DNA from: Planctomycetaceae bacterium
GTDB lineage: Bacteria > Planctomycetota > MHYJ01 > SBBU01
Assembly (NCBI GenBank): GCA_005239585.1
Contig: SBBU01000322.1
Location: forward strand, 1-14,594
Reading direction: 5' to 3'
DNA: 14,594 nucleotides
Under the pieces are notes generated by a model. It searched no databases and was not told the DNA's origin. It saw only the letters and a list, made by a program, of their open reading frames with translations. The translations under genes were made by a program, and so were the position numbers. Below, one piece after another: positions 1 to 5,592 of the stretch (position 1 is the stretch's first letter; each line of letters begins with the position of its first letter).

Positions 1-444
1 GGTCTTTTTCTTGTGAACCCAAATGGCATTGTGACACTAGTAAAATTTCCACTCAAGGAGGTTACAAAATGGGAGGTCAAAGAGCTAAAGGCTTCTGTTG
101 AGGTCGGAAAACTTGAAAAAATTGAGGTGCCTGGTGGGACTTTCGAGGCATTTCCTGTTGAAAGCAAGGAGTTAAAGGTCAAGGCGTGGCTCTCAAAGGG
201 AATAGGGCCTGTGAAACTTGTAATAGATGGGAAAACACATGTGCTCAAGAAATTTGAAAGGGCAGTCTGTTTCTGTGGAAAGGGCTGCAAGTGCATACAT
301 TGTCTAAAGATTCAGGAGGGATGTTATTGTGATCTTGGTGGTTGCAAGTGCGGAGAAATCATGAAAAAATGCAAGTGCGGTCACTGCACAGGTGTGGAAG
401 GAGGAGATGATGGTAAAGGTAAATGTCTTTGCATAGGTTGGTAG
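1..444 (+). CDS. C-terminal part of a beta-rich protein with a 14-cysteine tail (5' end outside window)
   Basis: The reading frame is open from base 1, so the GTG at 13 is probably internal and the gene is truncated by the window edge. The visible product has about 147 residues. The first part resembles the end of a DUF3108-like beta domain: a 'VPGGTFEAFPVE' segment, then 'WLSKGIGPVKL'. It is paralogous to the matching part of the next gene. The last 58 residues (bases 268-441) hold 14 cysteines arranged as two seven-cysteine units, each CxC, CxCxxC, CxC. The tail looks able to bind metal or an iron-sulfur or zinc cluster, but it matches no metallothionein family I can name. The stop is TAG at 442-444. 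The next gene follows 46 bases later on the same strand, so the two are probably co-transcribed. Function unknown; paralogy with the neighbour is clear, the domain assignment is tentative. Confidence 0.8.
   Translation, partial: GLFLVNPNGIVTLVKFPLKEVTKWEVKELKASVEVGKLEKIEVPGGTFEAFPVESKELKVKAWLSKGIGPVKLVIDGKTHVLKKFERAVCFCGKGCKCIHCLKIQEGCYCDLGGCKCGEIMKKCKCGHCTGVEGGDDGKGKCLCIGW
268..441 (+). repeat. Cysteine-rich tail, two 7-Cys units (first paralogue)
   Basis: Unit 1 is CFC, 3 residues, CKCIHC, 6 residues, CYC. Unit 2 is CKC, 6 residues, CKCGHC, 12 residues, CLC. The cysteine order CxC / CxCxxC / CxC is repeated exactly, while only the linkers vary. The DNA around CKCGHC (about 367-400) is nearly the same as at 1527-1560 in the next gene, which fits duplication and exchange between paralogues. 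Confidence 0.8.
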
Positions 445-480
445 ATAAAGCCAATGCAAAAGAAATGAAATTTTTTAGCT

Positions 481-485
481 GGGAG
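481..485 (+). promoter_or_regulatory. Shine-Dalgarno GGGAG deciding the ATG 491 start
   Basis: GGGAG ends at 485, immediately on top of an in-frame GTG (485-487), so it cannot serve that codon. It sits at suitable spacing (5 nt) for ATG at 491, which is therefore preferred as the start of the following gene. Confidence 0.55.
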
Positions 486-490
486 TGAAA

Positions 491-1678
491 ATGTTGATTT
501 TATGCGCAACATTTGTCAATGGGTTTATAGATCAAGAGGAATGGACATCTTACTACCCATTAAATGAGGATATGAGGTGGGTATATGATGTTCAAGGACT
601 GCGAGAGGGTGAATGCGTAATTGAGGCAAAAGGTAAAGAGAAAAGGGGAAATGATGAATATTACATCATCCAGCAATCGGGATTCGATCAAGTCTATAAA
701 GAGTTGGTTCGAATCGACAGTGAAGGTGTCAAGTCCTTGTCCCTTTGGAACATAGAGTTCGGTTTACCTTGGACGAAGCTCAAATTTCCAATCAAGCTAA
801 AAGAGAAATGGGAAGACCAAGTGGACTATCAAATGACGCCTGAAATAAAGATTAAAATATCCATTTCAAGTGAGGTTTCAGAGGATGAGATAAAAATCGC
901 TGCGATTTCACACAAGTGTTTCAAGGTGACTAGTGCATGCGATGTAATGGGACTACCAATTAAAGTAGAAAGCTGGTATGGCAAGGATTTTGGCATGTTG
1001 AGGATGGTGATCTCGGTTGAAAACAAGAGGCTCGATTTTAATCTAAGAGAATTCGGTTATAAAGGCATGAAATTGGGTTTTAAAACTGGTGATCGGTATA
1101 CCTATCAGGACGACAAGGGCAAGGAACTCCTTTTTGAATGCGCGAAAACAGCCAAATCTGTCTATGAGTTTAAACATGGCGCTGATTTATTTGTTATGGT
1201 GACAACTAGTGGAGGCTTTCAGGCCCAGTATAAAGACGAAGTCCTATATATCCCATATAATTACGAGAAGAAAGACAGTTGGATAGAGCCAAAAGATAAA
1301 AAGACGAACTACAAATTGCTCGGTTACTATGAAATAGAGATTGATAAATCTAAAATAAAATGTGCACGCATTGAGATGGTCACAGAAAAAAACAAATACG
1401 AGATACTTTTTAATCCATCTCTTGGATTGGTCAGGATTACATCTGGCAGCGGGTCTTTGACATTAAAATCTGTCCAAAGTCTGTTTGAACGTGAATCAGG
1501 TGGCTGCAAATGTACAGCTGACAAGAAGTGCAAGTGTGGTCACTGTGCCGGCGTGGAAGGTGCAAAATGTTACTGTAACACTGGAAATCCGCCATGTGGC
1601 TGTGGTTTAAAGATGGACAAGTGCAAGTGCGGGCACTGCTCTGGATTCAAAGGTCAGGAGAACTGTCCATGCAAGTGA
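491..1678 (+). CDS. Probably exported protein, two DUF3108-like halves plus a 14-cysteine tail
   Basis: The product is 395 residues from ATG 491 (an upstream GTG at 485 would overlap the ribosome site). The N-terminus is short and hydrophobic (MLILCATFVNG), similar to the very short signal peptides of other genes here, so export is likely but not certain. Two related beta-rich halves follow, about 20-190 and 195-335. Each has an early W/Y-rich strand ('MRWVYDV', 'DRYTYQD') and ends in a 'K-C-x-[KR]-[VI] ... FGMLRMVIS' or 'LGLVRITSG' strand pair, as in DUF3108-like domains. Residues 339-395 form a tail with 14 cysteines in two seven-cysteine units containing CKCGHC twice. The preceding gene ends with the same architecture. 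Function unknown; metal binding by the tail is inferred from composition. The stop is TGA at 1676-1678. Confidence 0.85.
   Translation: MLILCATFVNGFIDQEEWTSYYPLNEDMRWVYDVQGLREGECVIEAKGKEKRGNDEYYIIQQSGFDQVYKELVRIDSEGVKSLSLWNIEFGLPWTKLKFPIKLKEKWEDQVDYQMTPEIKIKISISSEVSEDEIKIAAISHKCFKVTSACDVMGLPIKVESWYGKDFGMLRMVISVENKRLDFNLREFGYKGMKLGFKTGDRYTYQDDKGKELLFECAKTAKSVYEFKHGADLFVMVTTSGGFQAQYKDEVLYIPYNYEKKDSWIEPKDKKTNYKLLGYYEIEIDKSKIKCARIEMVTEKNKYEILFNPSLGLVRITSGSGSLTLKSVQSLFERESGGCKCTADKKCKCGHCAGVEGAKCYCNTGNPPCGCGLKMDKCKCGHCSGFKGQENCPCK
1505..1675 (+). repeat. Cysteine-rich tail, two 7-Cys units (second paralogue)
   Basis: Unit 1 is CKC, 5 residues, CKCGHC, 7 residues, CYC. Unit 2 is CGC, 6 residues, CKCGHC, 8 residues, CPC, followed by a final Lys. 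There are 14 cysteines in 57 residues, in exactly the same order as the tail of the upstream paralogue. The two CKCGHC-G segments (about 1527-1560 and 1618-1650) are also similar at DNA level, showing an internal duplication. Confidence 0.85.
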
Positions 1679-1752
1679 AGCGTGCTACCACCTACCGCGA
1701 GGATATGGCAATAATTTTTACCCGGAATGCAGCTTGTGATCAGATATGGCAG

Positions 1753-1770
1753 AGTCAAGCATTTTTGACT
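1753..1770. repeat. Perfect 6-bp inverted repeat in the gap before the DUF35 genes
   Basis: AGTCAA (1753-1758) and TTGACT (1765-1770) are exact reverse complements around a 6-nt loop. The right arm is followed by an A/T-rich run. It could be a weak terminator for the cysteine-tail gene or an operator for the DUF35 pair. The stem is short and AT-rich, so chance is also possible. The rest of the gap (1679-1787) shows nothing recognisable. Confidence 0.3.
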
Positions 1771-1787
1771 AATTTTATTGATAATTC

Positions 1788-1793
1788 AGGAGG
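1788..1793 (+). promoter_or_regulatory. Strong Shine-Dalgarno AGGAGG deciding a TTG start
   Basis: AGGAGG lies 6 nt before TTG at 1800, the best spacing of three candidates. ATG at 1795 is only 1 nt away and stops after two codons. In-frame ATG at 1806 is 12 nt away. TTG 1800 is therefore the likelier start of the first DUF35 gene, with ATG 1806 second. Confidence 0.65.
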
Positions 1794-1799
1794 TATGAT

Positions 1800-2339
1800 T
1801 TGACAATGATTTCGGGAAGAGGTGATAACGTTAAGCTTGGTCAAAAGGGCTGGATAAATCTCCCTTTTGGTACTGGGTTTAACGAAAACGAGCTTCAAAG
1901 TACATTCCCGGTTCACTTTCAGCCAAATGCACGGTACAACTGGGATACAGGAGAGGCTATAAACAGATTTCTCACTGAGCTCAAGGGAGGGAGATTGATC
2001 ACCAGGTTTTGCAAGGAATGCAATCGCAAGTTGATTCCACCACGTATGTTTTGTGAGCTTTGTTTCAGGGAAACGGATGACTGGGTTCATGTTGGTGATC
2101 TAGGCGCAGTGAATACTTTTTCGATTTGCTACATCTCTTGGGATATGAGGAAGCTTACTACACCAGAGATTCCAGCAGTTATTGACATAGATGGTACGTC
2201 AGGCGGTTTCCTCCATTTACTAGGCGAAGTTGACCCGAAGCAAGTAAAGACTGGAATGCGAGTCAAGGCCGTTTGGTTGCCAGAAGCTGAACGCAAAGGT
2301 TCTATTACAGACATGAAATATTTCGCACCAATCAAATGA
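1800..2339 (+). CDS. DUF35-type zinc-ribbon/OB-fold protein (first of a tandem pair)
   Basis: The product has 179 residues. Residues 71-88 form a rubredoxin-like zinc ribbon, CxxC-x10-CxxC (C71, C74, C85, C88), preceded by the typical 'GGRLITRFC' lead-in. An OB-fold follows (about 95-175), ending in 'GMRVKAVW' and 'ITDMKYFAP', the usual DUF35 ending. About 55 extra residues precede the usual domain start. Known DUF35 proteins are non-catalytic partners of thiolase-like enzymes (archaeal acetoacetyl-CoA thiolase/HMG-CoA synthase complexes, BbsA in benzylsuccinate oxidation, ChsH2-type proteins in steroid degradation). No thiolase is in the window, so the partner must lie elsewhere. The stop overlaps the next start in ATGA, implying translational coupling. 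The family call is firm; the pathway is unknown. Confidence 0.88.
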   Translation: MTMISGRGDNVKLGQKGWINLPFGTGFNENELQSTFPVHFQPNARYNWDTGEAINRFLTELKGGRLITRFCKECNRKLIPPRMFCELCFRETDDWVHVGDLGAVNTFSICYISWDMRKLTTPEIPAVIDIDGTSGGFLHLLGEVDPKQVKTGMRVKAVWLPEAERKGSITDMKYFAPIK

Positions 2340-2755
2340 AATCAGTAAGAGGTGAAATCCCAATCAAGAGCCTTTATACATCAGGGCTTGCTGGAGAAAA
2401 GTTCTTTTCGGTCCTTAAAGAAGGAAAACTTGTGGCCACACAATGCAAAAAGTGCAACCTAATTTATTGTCCTGCAAGGCTCTTCTGCGAGAGCTGTTTT
2501 AATAAATTGGATGATTACGTTACGCTGCCGGGTACAGGGATTCTTTCTAGTTTTACCAAATGCAGTTACGATCTTGACGCTCGAGAACTCAAAGAGCCGT
2601 TCTTGATTGGGCTAGTCAGGCTCGATGGCGCATCGACGAGTTTTGTTCATAGATTAAATGTTAAAAAACCTACTGTAGGAATGAGAGTGCGAATAGTTTT
2701 TGAGAAAGAGAGAAAGGGGTCGATTCTTGATATAAAGTTCTTTGAAGAGGTCTAG
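2336..2755 (+). CDS. DUF35-type zinc-ribbon/OB-fold protein (second of a tandem pair)
   Basis: The product has 139 residues, the usual DUF35 length. The zinc ribbon is C37, C40, C51, C54 (CxxC-x10-CxxC) with an extra C45. The OB-fold part has 'GTGILSSFTKC', then 'PFLIGLVRLDG', 'GMRVRIVFE' and a closing 'ILDIKFFEEV'. It starts inside the stop codon of the first DUF35 gene (ATGA, 2336-2339) and is about as similar to it as diverged paralogues are, so the pair may serve two subunits of one thiolase or acyl-transferase complex. Its TAG stop (2753-2755) shares three bases with the stop codon of the convergent purD. No enzyme partner is visible here. Confidence 0.88.
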   Translation: MKSVRGEIPIKSLYTSGLAGEKFFSVLKEGKLVATQCKKCNLIYCPARLFCESCFNKLDDYVTLPGTGILSSFTKCSYDLDARELKEPFLIGLVRLDGASTSFVHRLNVKKPTVGMRVRIVFEKERKGSILDIKFFEEV

Positions 2756-4047
2756 GTCTTTGCTGCTTGCGTAAGATTCGCAACTCGTGACCCGATATCC
2801 TTCCTGAAATACATATTCTTAAATGAGATCTTGTTTATTGCACTGTAAACACGTTCCTTTGCTGACCTGTAATCATCAGCTAGTGCGACTACGTTGATTA
2901 CTCTACCTCCAGCCGTGATCTCCTTGTTATCGCTTTTTATGGTGCCGGCGTGGAAGACAAAGACATCGTCGCTTATGGCATCATGCAGTCCTTTTATTTC
3001 ATAACCAGTTTCATATTTGGAAGGATATCCGCCTGATACGAGTACTGTGCATAGAGATACTCTGCTGTCCCACGTGATATCGCCATCTTTGAGTTCGTCC
3101 AGTGTTCCATCAATAGTGGCATTCATTAACGGTATGATGTCGCTTTTCAGGCGTGTTAATACTACTTGGGTCTCCGGGTCCCCAAATCTAGAGTTGAATT
3201 CTAGTACTTTAGGTCCGCTCTTGGTGATAATAATCCCTGCATAAAGAATGCCTCTATAGGTAAGGTCAGATCTGTTCATTGCATATACAAAGGGTGATAA
3301 GATTTTTGAGATGATCTTCTGATAGTCTTCTCGCGATACAACAGGTACAGGTGAATATGAACCCATTCCACCGGTGTTTGGTCCTTTGTCATTTTCATAT
3401 AGTCTTTTGTAATCCTGACTTGGTTCAATAACCACGATTGTTTTGCCATCAACAAACGCCATGATAGAAACTTCAGTGCCAGAACAAAATTCTTCTATGA
3501 CTATTTTTTCGCCTGATTTATCAAAGATGCGATCTACCATTATTGATTTTATTGCCTCAGAGGCCTCTTTTTCGTTATAGCAAATTATGACTCCTTTTCC
3601 CCCTGCAAGTCCGTCTGCCTTGATAACGGTAGGAAAACCAGAGTTTTTTGAAAAGTTCAGTGCCTGTTTCGGATTGTCAAATACCTTAAAATTAGGTGTT
3701 GGTATCCCGTATTTGCGAAGCAGATTTTTGGCAAAGGCCTTGCTGCCTTCAACCATTGAGCATGCCTTGTTAGGGCCAAAGATCCTAAGATTTGCCATCT
3801 GAAACGCATCTACTATACCATGATAAAGGGGTACTTCTGGTCCTACAACAGTGAGGTCAATCTTTTCATGACTTGCATAGTCAACAAGCTTGTCTATTGA
3901 TGTCGAGCTGATGTCTACAGGTTCTGCAACAGAATCAGTTCCACCATTCCCGGGGGCGCAGTATAGCTTTTTAACTAGGTCTGACTTGGCAATCTTCCAG
4001 CAGAGCGCGTGCTCTCTGCCGCCCGATCCAACAACAAGAACCCTCAC
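2752..4047 (-). CDS. purD: Phosphoribosylamine-glycine ligase (GAR synthetase)
   Basis: PurD catalyses the second step of de novo purine synthesis in the cytoplasm: 5-phosphoribosylamine + glycine + ATP gives GAR + ADP + Pi. The 431 residues match the usual single-domain bacterial length. Diagnostic motifs are GSGGREH (7-13), APGNGGT (31-37), the ATP-grasp 'VIKADGLAGGKGV' (141-153), 'GPNTGGMGSYSP' (222-233) and the metal/ATP-site 'EFNSRFGDPETQ' (283-294). The GTG start at 4047 puts the first glycine loop where it should be. No Shine-Dalgarno precedes it, but a good promoter ends only 7 nt upstream, suggesting a leaderless mRNA. The neighbours are cobalamin genes rather than other pur genes. 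Its TAG stop overlaps the stop of the convergent DUF35 gene, leaving no room for an intergenic terminator. Identification is very secure. Confidence 0.97.
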   Translation of the reverse strand: MRVLVVGSGGREHALCWKIAKSDLVKKLYCAPGNGGTDSVAEPVDISSTSIDKLVDYASHEKIDLTVVGPEVPLYHGIVDAFQMANLRIFGPNKACSMVEGSKAFAKNLLRKYGIPTPNFKVFDNPKQALNFSKNSGFPTVIKADGLAGGKGVIICYNEKEASEAIKSIMVDRIFDKSGEKIVIEEFCSGTEVSIMAFVDGKTIVVIEPSQDYKRLYENDKGPNTGGMGSYSPVPVVSREDYQKIISKILSPFVYAMNRSDLTYRGILYAGIIITKSGPKVLEFNSRFGDPETQVVLTRLKSDIIPLMNATIDGTLDELKDGDITWDSRVSLCTVLVSGGYPSKYETGYEIKGLHDAISDDVFVFHAGTIKSDNKEITAGGRVINVVALADDYRSAKERVYSAINKISFKNMYFRKDIGSRVANLTQAAKT

Positions 4048-4054
4048 GCCAGAA

Positions 4055-4083
4055 ATCGTATGACTTGGCTAATTGAATGTCAA
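4055..4083 (-). promoter_or_regulatory. Sigma70-type promoter for purD, probably giving a leaderless transcript
   Basis: On the minus strand a perfect -35 TTGACA (4083-4078) is followed by a 17-nt spacer and TACGAT (4060-4055, 4 of 6 matches to TATAAT). A transcript would begin 6-8 nt after the -10, at about 4049-4047, which is the GTG start codon itself. This agrees with the absence of a Shine-Dalgarno. Confidence 0.55.
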
Positions 4084-4131
4084 CTCTTTGTCTTCATTGT
4101 TTTGTGGGCATTGAATTTTAATGTAATTGAA

Positions 4132-4191
4132 CTAGAGATGTGAAGGCTCGAGTCGCTTCCACAAAGATCCCGCGCATTGGGCGGCCTAATC
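4132..4191. repeat. Diverged intergenic element, copy A (upstream of purD)
   Basis: This shares CTAGAGATG, then TGAA, then TCGAGTCGCTT, and further on CCTAATC, in the same order with 9038-9107. The core is 4132-4158. The sequence around the shared TCGAGTCG can form a short stem whose outer pair is G-C here and A-T in copy B. It lies about 50 bp upstream of the purD -35 box. It could be a regulatory site, a small structured RNA or a decayed dispersed repeat. Confidence 0.4.
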
Positions 4192-4363
4192 TCTTGCTTG
4201 TTATGGTATCTTTCTCCTCGGATCTCTACTAAGAATGCATCCGAAAGTTAATAGTACGACTCGTATACAACTTCCCGGTGCAGATTTTTCACGCTATTGT
4301 CACCAATACAAATTGCCATGCTTTGCTTGATTGAATAAATTTCTGTAGCTCGATAATACTCCC

Positions 4364-4394
4364 GCCTGCTGCGCTGCGCACAGCGCGGGCAGGC
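4364..4394 (-). terminator. GC-rich 12-bp hairpin just after cbiET
   Basis: GCCTGC (4364-4369) pairs with GCAGGC (4389-4394), and GCGCTG (4371-4376) pairs with CAGCGC (4381-4386), around a CGCA tetraloop with a small 1x2 internal loop. It begins 8 nt beyond the cbiET stop codon. No T-run follows on either strand, so it is not a classical intrinsic terminator. It could protect the mRNA 3' end or be one copy of a GC-rich palindromic repeat of the REP kind, as its base composition is far above its surroundings. Confidence 0.5.
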
Positions 4395-4401
4395 AAGAAC
4401 T

Positions 4402-5592
4402 TTATCGGGTCGGCTTGAAGCCATAGACTATCCAAACTGGGTCGAGTGGCTTGAGTTGAGTTATGTTTAAACGTGAGATGCTGACTAGGACCACCTGTGC
4501 ACGATATTTTTGATTCTGTAACCAAGTCGTTACTTTATTTAGTTCCTCAAGTGAGTTTGTGCTCATAACGAATCGGCCATTGTTTCGTAATCGATCAAGT
4601 GCAGATTGAAGGACCTTCAGGTCAGTAGTTCCAAAGAATATCGAGTCAGGGTCTTCAAAGATTGCATCTAAACATTCAGGGATTATCCCTTGAATTGTCC
4701 TTAGATTTTGAGTTCGGAACTTGTCAATATTTCGTTTTAAGCACTCAAAGTTTGCATTGTTATTTTCCATGGCATATACACCCCCTCGTCTCACTATATA
4801 ACATGCTTCAATTGCAGTTTCACCGCATCCGGCACCAATGACCCACAGGATGCTTTTCTCAGTGAGTCCTAGTTTAGAGATTGAAATTGATCTTACTTCC
4901 CAAGGAGTGACCTGCCCACGCTGGTAAAACTCATGGTCTGGTATGCCAAGCTCCAATCTGCCTCTCTCTCCGACTGCACTGGTTCTGGAGAGTATTACCG
5001 TGTTAGGAAATGAAAATTTATCTGCTGCGATTTGAAAGATTGTGCCGCTTGTTATTCGTTCATTCTCTTGGCCAATATTTTCAAGGACAAACATTGTGAT
5101 ATCCGACATCCCATGCCTGCCAAGTTCTTCAGCGATTGCATTAGGTGTTATCTCGGTTGTAGTATAGATTCCGATCTTGTCTGTATGACGTAGTAACTGG
5201 ATAATGGCTTCCATGCTTTTATTTGATAGGGATACAAAGACCGCGTCTTCCCAGCTCTCTTTTATCAGGCTGAATGCTATCTGCATTAGAGAGGGACTGG
5301 GGATTATGACAACTGATTCTTTGGGGATTTTTTCGAGTACATGTCTGCCAATGTCATGAAAAAGCGGATCTCCTTTGGTTAGGACTACAACATTTTTCCC
5401 CAGATCTGAAGTAATTTTATCGATAGCCTCATCTACACTGGCCTTTATAACGAATGTTTCAGATTTGGTGTTGAATAGGTCAATCAAATTTTTATCGCCC
5501 ACCAGCAGACCTGCTTGGTTGATTATTGATAGCGCTTTGGGACCTAGACTCTGTTTCCCATCTCCTCCTATTCCTATCAGATAGACACTCAT
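4402..5592 (-). CDS. cbiET: Precorrin-6Y C5,15-methyltransferase (decarboxylating), CbiE-CbiT fusion
   Basis: This enzyme methylates C5 and C15 of the corrin precursor and removes the C12 acetate carboxyl, in cobalamin biosynthesis. Residues 1-about 210 are the CbiE-type tetrapyrrole methylase: 'YLIGIGGDG' (4-12), 'LTKGDPLFHDIG' (71-82), 'PSPSLMQIAF' (98-107) and 'ENIGQENERI' (171-180). Residues about 215-396 are the CbiT-type SAM methyltransferase: 'VTPWEVRS' (228-235), 'LWVIGAGCG' (249-257), then 'AMENN' and 'VYGFKPTR' at the end. The length of 396 fits CobL/CbiET. Departures from usual motifs: SLSNK (121-125) for SLHGR, V251 where motif I normally has Asp, and GTT (321-323) for the usual GG after 'IFF'. 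The ATG overlaps the stop of the upstream HEAT-repeat gene (TAATG), implying coupled translation. The family is secure; full activity is less so. Confidence 0.93.
   Translation of the reverse strand: MSVYLIGIGGDGKQSLGPKALSIINQAGLLVGDKNLIDLFNTKSETFVIKASVDEAIDKITSDLGKNVVVLTKGDPLFHDIGRHVLEKIPKESVVIIPSPSLMQIAFSLIKESWEDAVFVSLSNKSMEAIIQLLRHTDKIGIYTTTEITPNAIAEELGRHGMSDITMFVLENIGQENERITSGTIFQIAADKFSFPNTVILSRTSAVGERGRLELGIPDHEFYQRGQVTPWEVRSISISKLGLTEKSILWVIGAGCGETAIEACYIVRRGGVYAMENNNANFECLKRNIDKFRTQNLRTIQGIIPECLDAIFEDPDSIFFGTTDLKVLQSALDRLRNNGRFVMSTNSLEELNKVTTWLQNQKYRAQVVLVSISRLNITQLKPLDPVWIVYGFKPTR

Larger units (their letters stand above)
4048..4401. other. 354-bp intergenic region between cbiET and purD
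   Basis: No credible gene, tRNA or known riboswitch was recognised on either strand. It contains the purD promoter (4055-4083), one copy of an element also found upstream of the CobD-like gene (4132-4191), a weak 6-bp inverted repeat TCGGAT/ATCCGA (4218-4223, 4239-4244) and a GC-rich hairpin (4364-4394) just after cbiET. The middle part (about 4192-4360) is otherwise unexplained. Confidence 0.7.

Noticed and set aside
1795..1803. Two-codon ORF ATG ATT TGA ending on the TTG start of the first DUF35 gene
   Set aside because: The ATG is only 1 nt from AGGAGG, too close for initiation, so it is not reported as a leader peptide.
4145..4160. tRNA T-arm-like GCTCGAGTCGC (and GTTCGAGTCGC at 9056-9066)
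   Set aside because: The loop resembles TTCGANTC, but no acceptor, D or anticodon stems can be drawn around either copy on either strand.
4289..4525. Minus-strand open frame across the 3' end of cbiET
   Set aside because: It overlaps cbiET out of frame, runs through the GC-rich hairpin, and has no recognisable domain or ribosome site.
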